DNA of 64,000 bases from Acanthosepion pharaonis. Taxonomy: Eukaryota > Mollusca > Cephalopoda > Sepiida > Sepiidae. The notes under the pieces are model-generated. The model was not told where the DNA came from. It ran no database searches and saw nothing but the letters and a program-made list of their open reading frames with translations. The stretch lies in NCBI GenBank assembly GCA_903632075.3, contig CAHIKZ030002035.1, positions 1,305,001 to 1,369,000 on the forward strand, written 5' to 3'. Below are positions 20,916 to 31,840 of this stretch, piece by piece (within the stretch, counting starts at the first letter, position 1; each line of letters opens with the position of its first letter). Position numbers and translations under genes: made by a program.

Positions 20916-21514
20916 GAACAAATAAATGGTTAAGTAATAACAAAAAGCAGGTTTGCAGATATATCGTATATTGAACAGTAAGTACACCAGAAGAGTATTA
21001 CACGACTAATTAGAATGTATCGAATGAACTAGCGCTCAATCTATTCACTGTTGATATTTAAAAGCCACGCCTCACGACGATTTGCATGTGGCACAAGGCA
21101 GAGTTTACCGTAGGTTCTCCGAGCCCGTAGGCTCGGCCAAACATATCCCCGTAGAACCCGCATAAACGGGTTCAGGGTCTGTCTATCTCCCCGGATGAAA
21201 CTTTACCCTGCGGCAAATCCTCGTCCGGGTTCCTCTCAGCTCGACGCAGAGACTTCGATAGTTGAACAATCTATTCACTGTTAGTATTTAACAGTCCCCC
21301 CAACAAGGAATGTATGTGGCACAAGGCCGAGTTTAACGTGGGTTTCCCCGAGCCCGTAGGTAGTAAGTAGGCAGAGCTTCGTCCGAGTTCCTCTCTGCCG
21401 AGGAGGAGAGTTTGACAGTTTGAACAATCTATGTGACTGTTTCCCGAAGCCTTCTTTCCAACTAATCTTATAGTAGGCGGAAGCGTCTAACATAGACTCT
21501 TTTGAAGGAGGACA
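20916..21514 (-). mobile_element. LTR-like family Y with duplicated GC-rich middle, antisense
   Basis: Shares AGCAGGTTTGCAGATATATC and CAGTAAGTACACCAGAAGAG with the copy at 20168, and GGCACAAGGCAGAGTTTACC, CGAGCCCGTAGGCTCGG and the AACCCG-CATAAA-CGGGTT hairpin with 55018-55462. The GGCACAAGGC to ATCTATTCACTG section occurs twice. It ends at GGAGGACA (21507-21514). Confidence 0.65.
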
Positions 21515-21767
21515 TTACTGTCCTTCTTGATCCGCGGGTAGGTTTCATTAATCGGTGTATTTTTCATATTTACACTACAGACAGAATTTGCGAACTCTTT
21601 CACAATATGCAGCCTCTGAATATGCACATAAATTTTTGAATTTGAATTTGAATGCTGTTATATAGGAGATCGGGGATTAAACAATAGTTTAGAACAGTTT
21701 TCTTTTTAGCATTTTCCTATTTCTTAATATTTTGCAATCCATAAAAATGTCTTTCAAGTTCTCAGAG
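21515..21767. other. No recognised feature
   Basis: AT-rich, with a short TTTGAA x4 run near 21636. Confidence 0.4.
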
Positions 21768-22115
21768 TTCTTTATTGCTTGTGCAATCAGTCAACTTTAG
21801 TACGTCGTTTACAATGCATAGAAGCGTCCTTGACCTTTACTCAGCTCTATTGCTTGTGGAATCAGCCAAATGTTGTACCTTGTTTGCAATCTTTAGATGT
21901 GTTCTTGAAGTTTACTCGGCATCTTATTTATTGTGCAATCAGTCATAATGTAATACTTCGTTCACAATCATTAGATGTGCCTTTGAAGTTAACTTAAGTT
22001 TTTATTGCTTATGTAATCAGTCAATTGTCGGATGTAGTTTACAGTTCATAGAAGTGTTTTATTGCTTCTTGTAATTAGTCGATCGACGTGCGTAATTTAA
22101 GTTCCTAAAAGACAC
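21768..22115. repeat. 77-bp degenerate minisatellite
   Basis: About five units begin TTTATTGCTTGTGCAATCAG at about 21771, 21847, 21924, 22001 and 22057. Each carries a CGTTTACAAT-like block and AGATGTGTTCTTGAAGTTTA or a variant. Divergence between units is substantial, so the array is old. Confidence 0.85.
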
Positions 22116-23090
22116 TTGTTATTTTTTTGCCCATTTATTGGTGTTTCTGGGTCACCTTTTCCTTCGTCTATAGCTCTACTTGCGTTTGAGCAGTAAATAT
22201 TTTTTAAAAAACAACCTTCTACACATTAATTTACAAGTAATATATCCTTTTCTTATTTATTCGTATTCGGGCGAATATCATCTTTGCCATTATCACGGCG
22301 TTTCAGACGGTGTACCCTCCAACGTCTGCCAAGTGTCTGTCGATCCGGTAGCCCTTAAAGAATTTTGAACTGGACTCCTTATGGCGATAGATTGCTCTCG
22401 TTCCGCTGTCAATATCGAGGTTGATCTCTTCTTCTCATTTCATACTGTTCAGCCATTGCTCGTCTGTACTACCCAAACCAGGGATTGAACGCATAATTGC
22501 TATTCACTAAACTTACAAAGCAACGCTTTAAAAGTTTTTTTGTTGTTGGTTTTTTTTCCGTAGGAGAATCCGGAATCTATAAATTGTCTTGAATCTAATA
22601 TTCTTATTCTTATCACCCAATCACCGTGGTGTCAAAAGCTGTGCTGAATAAATATTACGGTGTAAGGCTGATTAAATTTATCATGTACTCTACGTGTAAG
22701 TCGACTGCTGAGAAGCCATATTGGTTGAGAAATGATTCTGCATTATTTGTTGCTTTCTCGTTGTGTTCACGCCTTTATAATACTGCATCGATATCCACTT
22801 CCGTTGCACTGAATTTAAATTTCCTGGAATTAGGATTTCTTAACGGTCTGAAAGAAAATTATAATAATCGTAACAAAATAAAAACCAGCAAGTCTTATAA
22901 ATTCCACAAAGAAATGAATAAATAAATTCATTCTTCGGCAAGAAATATAATGCATAACAGTATAAATCATTTATAAAAGTCATTCAACCTACTTTGAGAA
23001 CAGCCTATATACGAGGAAAAACTCAGAAAGTGAATTCCTGCCACATCAAGATTAGCGCTACTGCTATATATTTAAAGATTACTGATAAAA
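22116..23090. other. No recognised feature
   Basis: Contains a 99-residue plus frame (22626-22925) and a block reading GVSDGVPSNVCQVSVDPVAL at about 22300-22360. Neither shows a domain known to me. Confidence 0.4.
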
Positions 23091-23094
23091 TCTA

Positions 23095-23225
23095 AGAAGA
23101 ATCTGCAATATTATTGGTCCTGACCTAACATCCCGCCTTCAGTTACTTTCCCACCGCCGTAATGTAGCTTCCCTGTGCCTTTTTCTACAAATACTTTCAT
23201 GGTAATTGTATGGAATCTTCCACGT
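23095..23225 (+). mobile_element. CR1/Jockey-like LINE fragment
   Basis: AATATTATTGGTCCTGACCT and CCCGCCTTCAGTTACTTTCC encode NIIGPDLTSRLQLLSHRR; then come VASLCL and ACTTTCATGGTAATTG. Only the segment immediately after the unit amplified at 35.3-39.6 kb is kept. Confidence 0.75.
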
Positions 23226-23263
23226 CAGCCAGTCACCCCTGCGTCGGTAAATAAACTATTCCC

Positions 23264-23800
23264 TGTAAGTGAATATATGACAAGCATTTATTGGTTAATC
23301 ACCTTCACCCTAGCTTGATCGACCAATCAAATCACCCCCACGCGACAGATCTATTTTGGCGCCAACTCAGTCAGAGGCTCTCACGTGATACAACAAAATT
23401 ATAAAAACAAAACACGTGTAAACGCTCTCTCTCTCGCGCGCCCGCGTCTCATTCTTTGCTGCCAAGATGTAATCTTCAAGAACTCAAGTCTTAACCTTTG
23501 TGCTCAGACGTTAAAGACCATTATCAACATTCACGCAAGTACGAACTCTGAAATCTCTTCTGAACTTTTACCAACTTGTACAATACACAATTACAAGCAT
23601 GCAACAACTCATTCTTCTACAGTTTAATAATCAACTTCTTCTTTATGAGCTTAGGTACAAATATTTCCAAGTCTAAGAGACAAAACTCTGTCTAACTTTT
23701 CAGTTCCCATGCATGTATATCAAATACTTAATAAATTCAATTGTTACGTTTTGAAACAATACGTTATGTTTATGAATCATTATTCTATGTCTTGTATTAA
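23264..23800 (+). repeat. Promoter-bearing interspersed repeat Z, copy 1
   Basis: Shares with 41917-42660 a CCAAT-box block (GACCAATCAAATC), an A-rich TATA-like block, then TTTGCTGCCAAGATGTAATC, TTCAAGA and CAGACGTTAAAGA. CCAAT plus TATA order and size suggest an LTR, but I could not define ends or a target duplication. Confidence 0.6.
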
Positions 23801-24480
23801 TTGTTGTGGATGGAAGATTATTGAACACACACAATTTTAAGCTTTCTCATCATTCAAACTTTCTGATAGCTCTTAACACCCAACTCACATCCTCAACAAT
23901 TGTTCTGATTAACTTTCCTCTATGGTATTATTGGCCCCCTTTTATTTCTGTCCCTATTTTTCTTTGTTTAATTCCCCATCCCCTCCCTCGTTAGGTGGTC
24001 TGTGATGTCAGTTCGCTGGTGGATGCGGGGCGCTTTTCGTTTCGCGTGAGTGTTTTTTCGTATTTGTTGTTGTGTCTGAATGAGTGCATGTCAGTGTGAG
24101 TGCCAGGGATGAATGAATGTTTTATACTATTACAGTCCCGCATTGTTTTCGGCCAGTGAACGGATATTGATGCCACATTTAGTGATTGTGGGGGGGGTAT
24201 TACTAATATTATTTTCTTTAGTTTCTTGTAAATAGATTTTGCTTTCATATCTCAATACTCATTGGGATTAGTTTTTAAAATTGTTGTTTTATTCCCCTCC
24301 CCAACAGACAATGAATTGTAAATATGGGGCTAGTTAATATTTTCAAAGAGACAAAGAGGTATTATGGTGATTGTAATAACGAAGGTACTTATGAATGTAT
24401 ATGAAAGTTATAGTTAAGACAGAAGAAGACCGTCTTTTCCCCAATCCTCTCTTTGGCCATATGCCACATTTCTGTATTAA
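23801..24480. other. No recognised feature
   Basis: AT-rich with a short G-run near 24190. A pyrimidine-rich CAACAGACAATG stretch near 24300 looks like a splice acceptor, but no exon follows. Confidence 0.4.
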
Positions 24481-24484
24481 ACAG

Positions 24485-24840
24485 AATAAATACCACTTTC
24501 ATCTATGGTATCTAGACTTTATGAAGTTAAGCGCAGAACCAGATTGGAGGCATGAACTCATAATTTTACAGCTAGATGTAACCGTAAGTTCTATGCTAAC
24601 AGTTTCTTTTATCACAAGTCTCGCTTGTGGAACTCTCTTCCAACTTCTTGCTTCGCAGTCAACTTTAATCTTTAAAAAAATCAAATGTCAATCGTTATCT
24701 TCTGTTTTCTTAATTCTTGTTATTTTATTGTTCTCTCTTTTAAGAGTGTTTCTTCTTCATATTCCCTAACACTAACTAATCTTTCCATCTTAGTGGCTTT
24801 ATTGCCTTACTCTGGCAATATTTTTTTTAAAAACGTGATG
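24485..24840 (+). mobile_element. CR1/Jockey-like LINE 3' end
   Basis: Sense match to 39690-40020: GACTTTATGAAGTTAAGCGC, then a block encoding RLWNSLPTSCFAVNFNL, and a 3' UTR with TTAGTGGCTTTATTGCCTTA. Multiple frameshifts, no poly-A. Confidence 0.75.
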
Positions 24841-25041
24841 GCAATTTTTAAATTACGCGTAAAAACAACAGCGATGCACTGATGCACGATACCATGCCTG
24901 TACATGGGTTGACGAGAAGCTAGACACGGGTAACATTCAATTGTTCAGTCGAGTGGCGAAGAGCAACGAGGTCAGACGAATGAACGCTCCATTCGCTAAC
25001 TGAACCATCGAGGAACAATGTGCCGCTTTCTGTTAACAGTT

Positions 25042-25308
25042 TAATTGCGATGGATCGTGTGTACGTGTTCCACATAAGGTTTGAGCTGATTCCCAATAGG
25101 CGCTCAAGACCAGGGACCTCTATGAGGGAACATCAGGGCCTGATATGGCTCTTGTAAAGGTAGAGGGTAGTTCGAGGAGTTAGGTACTTAATGGGACGGG
25201 ACAAGGAGCCGACCATGTCTCCTGCATCCTTATCGATGGATCGTATGTACGAGTTCCACATTTGTAGTGTATCCCAATAGGCGCTCAAGACCAGTGGCCT
25301 CTCTGGAC
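25042..25308. repeat. Direct duplication, about 75 bp, 187 bp apart
   Basis: GATGGATCGTGTGTACGTGT to CCAATAGGCGCTCAAGACCA at 25049-25114 is repeated with changes at 25233-25297. The unit is unidentified. Confidence 0.8.
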
Positions 25309-25349
25309 ATCACTTCTTCGTGATTGGTGAAAATTCTGGGTCCGATCGG

Positions 25350-25600
25350 CAATGGTGGAAGGTCACTAGTTTGGCTTTTGAGGTATTGAATGTAACCAGC
25401 CAGTGTTTCCCCAACTCATCTAAGTCAGGGGAGAGATCAACTGCCACCCTCTTGCCATAGAGAGTATTGTAGGCTAAGTGTTGTATGTCATTTCTTGTAA
25501 ATTTCCTCTCCATATAGGCATATCTGATAATATACAAATAAAACGTTTTGTTATACTTCAACAATTTTTTTGCTTCGCTTACCCTGTGCGGGGAGCCAAA
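25350..25600 (-). pseudogene. Non-LTR reverse-transcriptase fragment, antisense, copy 2
   Basis: Near-identical to 19345-19590: VAVDLSPDLDELGKHWLVTF, then NTSKAKLVTFHH. Outside this 250-bp segment the two loci differ, so the segment itself is the repeated unit. Confidence 0.7.
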
Positions 25601-25710
25601 CAATGAACTGGAATGGTAAATTCTATTTTGGCTTAATTAAATTTAATCAAGAATTTAGAATGGGTTACAAACGAAGGTTGCGGGGAGCCAAACAATGAAC
25701 TGGAATGGTG
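25586..25710. repeat. 30-bp direct repeats flanking 62 bp
   Basis: GCGGGGAGCCAAACAATGAA followed by CTGGAATGGT occurs at about 25587-25616 and again at 25680-25709. The spacer is AT-rich. Confidence 0.9.
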
Positions 25711-26097
25711 TTGGCATCTTTAGAGGTTACCAAGGTTAATAGTCGTTGTTATTTTTATTCTTGATGAATATGCCGGCGATAGTAGCGTTGGTAGTGTTGA
25801 AACGAGTTGTAATGAGGATGGTGGTGGATGTTGATAATGGTTGTTGATAATGGTGGTAATAGATGGTATGAGTGTAGGGGTGCTGGACCTAATAATGTTT
25901 GTGGTTATCATTACGGCGGACGAATTACAGACGACGAAAAGATTAATTATTGACAGAGAGACACAGACAGATCGACAGACAGAAATATCTGGAACGAAGT
26001 AAAATAAAAAAGAGATATTTTTTTTTAATTTTTCTTCCTTTTTTATGGCAGGTGGTGCTTTATTTTACATTTTTAAATAACTTTATATCGGTCAAGT

Positions 26098-27330
26098 AAA
26101 CCGAGTTTATTGTATTTTCAAGGCGGTGAAAATGATTACACGGATCCAGTTTATTCCAGCTTTGTAGCAAAAGACAGACGATTGGCTGTCATGGCTATAC
26201 GCAGTAGCAGCAGCAGAGTTTATGGCACCGTATCAGCAAATTATACAGACAATTGGCTGTCATGGCTATACGTAGTAGCAGCAGAAGAGTTTATGGCACT
26301 GTATCAGCAAAATATACAGACAATTGGCTGTCATTGCTATACGTAGTAGCAGCAGCAGAGTTTATGACACTGTATCAGCAAGAGATACAGACGATTAGTT
26401 GTCATGGATATACGTAGTAGCAGCAGCAGAGTTTATGGCACCGTATCAGAAAGAGATACAGACGATTGGCTGTCATGGCTATACATAGTAGCAGCAGCAG
26501 ACTTTATGGCACCGTATCAGAAAGAGATACATACGATTGGCTGTCATGGCTATACATAGTAGCAGCAGAAGAGTTTATGGCACTGTATCAGAAAGAGATA
26601 CAGACGATTGGCTGTCACAGCTATACATAGTAGCAACAGCAGACTTTATGGCACCGTATCAGCAAGAGATACAGATAATTAGTTGCCATGGCTATACGTA
26701 GTAGCAACAGCAGACTTTATGGCACCGTATCAGCAAGAGATACAGATGATTGGTTGTCATGGCTATATGTAGTAGCAGCAGCAAAGTTTATGGCACCGTA
26801 TCAGAAAGAGGTACATACGATTAGCTGTCATGGCTATACGTAGTAGCAGCAGTAGAGTTTATGGCACCGTATCAGAAAGAGATACATACGATTGGCTGCC
26901 ATGGCTATACGTAGTAGCAGCAGCAGAGTTTATGGCACTGTATCAGCAAGATATACAGCCAATTGGCTGCCATGGCTATACGTAGTTGTAGCAGCAGAGT
27001 TTATGGCACCATATCAACAAGAGATACAGACGATTGGCTGTCATGGCTATATGTAGTAGCAGCGGCAGTAACATTATTGCCGAAGATATTAGCGACATAG
27101 AAAGACATAGAAAGAGAGAGGAAAAAAACTAGAACCGAGACAACGTAGAATAAAAATTATATTTTTGGTGACTGGGGGGGGGGTTATTGAAATAATTTAA
27201 TACCGTTCATGCAACCGGAGTTTATTTATTTTCGAAGCGGTGAAAACTGATTATACAGATTGAGTTTATACCAGCGTCGCTGCAGGTGACTTAGACGATT
27301 GCCTGTCATATCTATACATATTAGCAGAGG
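26098..27330. repeat. 71-bp minisatellite (about 13 units) with duplicated flank
   Basis: Units of 71 bp contain GATTGGCTGTCATGGCTATA, CGTAGTAGCAGCAGCAGAGT and TTATGGCACCGTATCAGC. The left flank (ACCGAGTTTATTGTATTTTC, GGCGGTGAAAATGATTACAC) recurs after the array at 27218-27260, followed by one decayed unit. The array therefore grew inside one copy of a larger tandem duplication. Confidence 0.95.
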
Positions 27331-27344
27331 CAGCTGACTGGCTA

Positions 27345-27530
27345 CTTCAAAAAACCAATGTTTCTCTTTCGTTTTGTCTTTGTATAGAGTCACTAACGGG
27401 GAAATGCTTCTCTGCATCCTGTCAGTAAATAGTACTTTTCTTTGTTAAAAAAAAATACCATTATTTGACTGGGACTCTGCTGTTAACGAAAGAATTAACT
27501 AATTATACAGACATTTTTTTTTCTTATTTT
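27345..27530 (+). repeat. Dispersed element X, copy 1
   Basis: Shared with 29036-29200 and 55568-55725: TAGAGTCACTAACGGGGAAA-like block, TCAGTAAATAGTAC, TTTCTTTGTTAAAA, a CTGTTAACGAAAG block and ACAGACATTTTTTTTT. Non-coding. Confidence 0.7.
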
Positions 27531-27814
27531 TATTTTATTTAATAGATGTTGTGGTAGGATCCACCTAATTTGCACAGTGGAGTACCGACCATATAAATAT
27601 GGTTGGTACCGGGAAGAGAGTGAGGAATCAAGAGATTCAACCAGAGACTCTGCCCGACTGCAACTCAGTCAACACATTCTCCAGGAACGGTCTTACCAGG
27701 AATATACAAAAGACTATATGTAAATATTATGTACACTTTCTTGATTCAATACATTTTGTTCTAAGTACATTTTGTGTTGCATTATTATTCCATGCATTAG
27801 TCAAGTTTCAACAA

Positions 27815-28700
27815 TAGAATAATTTGTTCATACAATTTTAAACAGCAGATAAAATCATGTTGGGTCGTAGAGATATCTCCTCAGTAAATATCCATAAAAC
27901 TCTGAAGATTTCTGAAATTACATATAACTAGAATTCTCAATGGATCCTTTTCAAAACAACTGTAGAAGTTCTCGGTAATCTTAACATTTGAGAATGGTCT
28001 TTGAATAATCCAGAACCTCTACTGGCAGAAAACCGTCTGCATACGGATAGAAAATGAATTCACGTAATAAACAAAATTAGAAATCGTTGTAAGACAAGTA
28101 TGCGTCTTCTCACCGGACTTATTCAACCTATACGGATTTTGAGAGGATCAGATGTCCTACCAGGATACATCATTGGCAGCCACAATCTTAACAACATAAC
28201 ATATGGAGATGACACAGTGTTGATAACAGCCATAGATTTACAAGTACGACTCCAGAAGGAAGTGAAGGAAACCGAAAAAAAAATGACTAAACATGAATTG
28301 CAAAAAGGCAGAATACATGGTTGTTAGGAAACAGCATACAAGTTACAAATTAGAGATACCAAAATCAATTTAAAGTAGAATTTAAATATCAGTAAAGTGG
28401 CCGGAAAGTGCGGCACTGAAACCCGAAGGCGTATTTGGATAGTCAAAGATGCCTTCCAAAAGTTAAGGAACGTATTAAAAAACATAAATATTCCGTTAGG
28501 AAAGAAGAAAAGAGTACTGATCTGTTACTTAATACCAGTCCTCCTATATAGCAGTGGATGTCCGAAAAATATATGGTTCTACGGAAGGATGCTGGGAATA
28601 CCGAATATATGAGAAAGGACAAAGTTTTAAGGAAAACGGAAAGAAAAATGATATTTATAGTTAGAAAGTGTTATTTGAAATTTTACAGAAATATCTTTAT
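27815..28700 (+). pseudogene. Defective RTE-like LINE unit 1 (YGDD retained)
   Basis: A 250-bp AT-rich leader module (AGAATAATTTGTTCATACAA, GGTCGTAGAGATATCTCCTC) precedes a reverse-transcriptase fragment. This reads VFSPDLFNLYGF, then DVLPGYIIGSHNLNN and ITYGDDTVLI (catalytic pair at 28202-28213), then a CGTETRRRIWIVKDAFQKLR block and VLICYLIPVLLY. Several stops break it. It ends at a LKFYRN block, where a second unit's leader starts. Confidence 0.75.
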
Positions 28701-29035
28701 TATTTTTATTTTATTTTATAGAATAATTAGTTCATACAATTTCCACCCGCAGTTGAAATCATTTTGGATCTTAAAGATATCTCCTCGGTAATAAACTTTA
28801 ATACAAGATTAATGAAAGCAATTATTTTCAAAGAACTGTGGAAGTGCTCGGTAAACTTAACTTATTTATGAATGATATTAGAATAATTCAGAATCGGCAC
28901 TAGAAGCTGAGAACAGATAGAAAATGAATTCAGTTAATATACAAAAATAGAAAGAAGTTTAAGACAAGGATGAGTCTTCTCGCTGGACTAATTCAACCTG
29001 TACAGTGAGGCGATTCTGAGTGAATTAGAAATCCT
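28700..29035 (+). pseudogene. Defective RTE-like LINE unit 2, short
   Basis: The same leader (AGAATAATTAGTTCATACAA) then LFMNDIRIIQN, a degraded NEFS block and FNLYS-EAILSELE. It stops where element X begins at 29036. Confidence 0.7.
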
Positions 29036-29200
29036 TTGTTTCACCTTTGTATCGAGTCACTAACCGAGAATTGCTTCGCTTCAGTCAGTCAGTAAACAGG
29101 ACGTTTCTTTGTTAAAATATGCCGACATTTGCACTTGGACACCTCTGTTAACGAAAGGAATAATTATTTTTGCAGACATTTTTTTTTATCTAATTGAATT
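29036..29200 (+). repeat. Dispersed element X, copy 2, between RTE units
   Basis: TATCGAGTCACTAACCGAGA, CAGTCAGTCAGTAAACAGGA and CTGTTAACGAAAGGAATAAT match copies 1 and 3. It sits between two RTE units here and at 55568 in the same arrangement. Confidence 0.8.
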
Positions 29201-30345
29201 AGTTCATACAATTTTTAACCCGCAGTTGAAATCATTTTGGGTCGTAGAGTTATCTCTTTGATAAATATCAAATAAACTTTAATACAAGTTTAATGAAATT
29301 ACATATAACTAGAATTGTCAAACGATTCTTTTAACTGTGGAACTACTCGTTAAACTTACCTTATTTATGAAGGATATTAGAATAATCCAGAATCTATACT
29401 GGCAGCAAACTGTCTGAGTACGGATAGAAAATGAATTCAATTAATATACAAAAAATAGAAAGAGGTGTAAGACAAGGATGAGTCTTCTCACCGGACTTAT
29501 TCAACCTAAACAGTGAGGTGATTCTGAGAGAATTAGAAGTCCTGCCAGGATTCAATATTGGTGGCCATAATTTTAACAAGATAATATATGCTGATGAGAT
29601 AGTGTTGATAGCAGATACAGAAAGGTAACTGCAAGAATTTCTACAGAAGAAAGTTAAGGAAAGCGAGAAGAAAGGGCTAAATATCAATTGTAAGAAGTCA
29701 GAATGCGTGGTTGTTAACAAACGGAACAGCCCAACATGGAAATTAAATTTAGAGATAGCAAAATCAATTTAAAGTAGAATTTTAATATCAGTAAAGTGTT
29801 TTAACAGAGAACAGAAAGTGCGTCATTGAAATTCGAAGGCGCATTTGGATAGTCAAAGAAGCTTTCCAAAAGTTAAGCAATGTATTAAAAAACAGCAATA
29901 TTTCGTTAGAAAAAAAGAAAATAGTACTGAACGGTTACGCAATACCAGTCCTCCTATATGGCAGTGGATGCCCGAAAAATCTATAGTTTTACGGAAAGAT
30001 GAGGGGAATACCATTGGCCGAACATATGAGCAAGGACAAAGTTTTATAAAAAACGGAAACAAAAGGACACTTATAGTTAGAAAGTGTCATTTTAAATATC
30101 TAAGGCACATACTGAGGAAAGAGGGCTTGGAAAATTTGATACTCACAGGACAGATTGCAGGCAAGAGAGACGGGAAAACAACGCATAATCTACCTAGCAA
30201 GCTTGAGAAAATGGATGGGGGATCAAGTTTTAAGAGAGATAATAAAAAGAAAAAGAAATTAAGAGCTCAAAATTAAAGAATCATGTTCGCCAACGTCCTA
30301 AAGGAACACGGCCCAAAGAAGAAGAAGAAGAAAAAGAAGAAATGA
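29201..30345 (+). pseudogene. Defective RTE-like LINE unit 3, reaching the 3' end
   Basis: Leader module, then RIIQNLYWQQTV, IERGVRQG, VLPGFNIGGHNFNKIIYA and the catalytic box YADE (29587-29598, second Asp lost). KGLNINCKKSECVVV and RRIWIVKEAFQKL follow. The tail at 29990-30300 reads RTLIVRKCHFKYLRHILRKE, GLENLILTGQIAGKRDGK and an ANVLKEHG C-terminus, with a 3' end in (AAG)n. Ending in a short simple repeat, not poly-A, is usual for RTE-type elements. Confidence 0.85.
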
Positions 30346-30689
30346 TATAATTACTTTGTTTAGGAAAGTGTTTTAAGAAAGGATGGAAAGTGTATCACTA
30401 AAATCTGACGGCATAGTGGAACATGTCTTTCAAAAGCTAAGTAAAATATTAAGAAAAAGAAACATTCGTTAGAAACAAAGAAAAATAGTACTTAAATGAT
30501 GATTTATCCAAGTGCTTGTTATGAGGAGGTTGCGTCATGGAAAATGCAGGGGGCACAGTAGAAAAAATAACGGAAAAACGCCGCTCTTTTAACTTTAAGG
30601 AATAATATACTTTGTATAAACTTGAATAAATTTCTTGAATATTTATGGCCTTGAATAATCATTCGATTCTAGCGTACTTACTTAACTCT
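30346..30689. other. Faint further RTE trace, otherwise unassigned
   Basis: GTATCACTAAAATCTGACGG and ATGTCTTTCAAAAGCTAAGT at 30389-30440 recall the RTE CDTEIRR...DAFQKLS block in decayed form. Confidence 0.4.
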
Positions 30690-30980
30690 GATTGGTTCTT
30701 TTGTGATTGTAAATGCTACTCGATTTTGTAACTCGTCATTTAAATGTTATTTGCAGACAACTTTCGTCTTTCGTTCTGCCTTACTCGTATGGCTAAACAA
30801 CTCACTGATTTTGAGCGTCAAATTATCGTTCTTTTCAAAGAATAATATGCGACGTGGGGTTTGACGAAATGTGCAGAAATTCTTCTGGAATTCTTCAGTC
30901 ACATCAGTCGTCACCAGTTTTCAATGGTTGTCTCACGTCTTTCTGAATTTCCCGCTTTTTTAGTGGGTACCCTGTAGTAT
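30690..30980 (+). pseudogene. Tc1-like transposase helix-turn-helix fragment, copy 1
   Basis: From ATG at about 30791: MAKQLTDFERQIIVLFKE, stop, then TWGLTKCAEILLEFF and SRHQFSMVVSRLSE. The pattern of an acidic-aromatic start, a helix and a Ser-Arg-rich recognition helix resembles the N-terminal DNA-binding domain of Tc1-type transposases. No catalytic domain follows. A second copy lies 860 bp downstream. Confidence 0.5.
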
Positions 30981-31257
30981 TAGGTTGAGTTGTTATGCTT
31001 TAATGTTGGCTTAAATAGACTCTTATGGAGCTGTGGTCGAACGATGTAAGGTCAACTATCCCGATAAGTGAGTGATAAATTATTGTTGCTGATGATAATG
31101 TTGACTGTTTAATTTCTTTTGTACTAAATAATTAATTTGATGTTTTTTAGGATGTTCGACCGGAATAATGCACGCCGTATATTCACAAGAATATCAAATT
31201 AATAATTTACTACAAAAATTTTAAAACAGCTGACCTTATCAAAACAGACCTAACAGA
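30981..31257. other. No recognised feature
   Basis: AT-rich spacer between the helix-turn-helix fragment and the SINE dimer. Confidence 0.4.
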
Positions 31258-31552
31258 TTGGACGAAGCGATTATGCCCATAAGGTGATTTTCAAAACGTT
31301 CTTTAGACGTGGCACGGAGTCGAAAGTATGGGTTACCTAGTAAGGATCGAAATCACTAGTCTGACATAATTGTTCTAGCAAGACCTGCTTGCTAACCATT
31401 ACACTACGTCCAGGTGCGCATAAGGTGATTTTCAAAGCGATTGTTTAGATTTGGCACGAGGTCGAATGTATGGGTCACCTAGTGAGGATCGAACTCATTA
31501 CTCAGTCGTAAATGTTCTAGCGAGACAGGCTTTCTAATAATTGCCCCACATC
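31258..31552 (-). repeat. SINE S3 head-to-tail dimer, antisense
   Basis: Two units start TAAGGTGATTTTCAAA at 31279 and 31421 (142-bp period). Read on the minus strand each has an A-box-like AATGGTTAGCAAGC-type head and a B box in GAGTTCGATCCTCA (degraded in the first unit). The tail (GGCACGAGGTCGAA on plus) matches single copies at 33966 and 60563. Confidence 0.75.
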
Positions 31553-31553
31553 G

Positions 31554-31840
31554 ATTGGTTCTTTTGTGATTGATTAATTGCTGCTCGATCTTGTAACTCG
31601 TCATGTAAAGGTTATTTGTAGGCAACTTTCGTTTTTCGTTCTGCCCTTCTCGTATGGTTAAACAATTCACTGATTTTGAGCGTCAAGTTATCGTGCTTTT
31701 CAAAGAAGAATATACGCCGTAGGGATTGACGAAATGTGCGGAACTTCTTGAATTTTTCATTCACGTCAGTCGTCACCAGTTTTCAACGGTTGTCTCACGT
31801 CCTTCTGAATCTGCCGCTTTTTTACTGGGCACTGTATGTT
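31554..31840 (+). pseudogene. Tc1-like transposase helix-turn-helix fragment, copy 2
   Basis: MVKQFTDFERQVIVLFKEEY, stop, GLTKCAELLEFF, SRHQFSTVVSRPSE. Clearly homologous to 30690-30980, including the shared AT-rich upstream block GATTGGTTCTTTTGTGATTG. Different stops show independent decay. Confidence 0.5.

Noticed and set aside
20396..20987. Ile-rich, Leu-Ser-rich and Met-rich frames
   Set aside because: Trinucleotide and CA/TA repeats explain them fully.
22626..22925. 99-residue frame as a gene
   Set aside because: No domain or homologous second copy; unsupported.
27590..27620. Host promoter near GTACCGACCATATAAATATG
   Set aside because: A lone TATA-like string in AT-rich DNA with no gene downstream.
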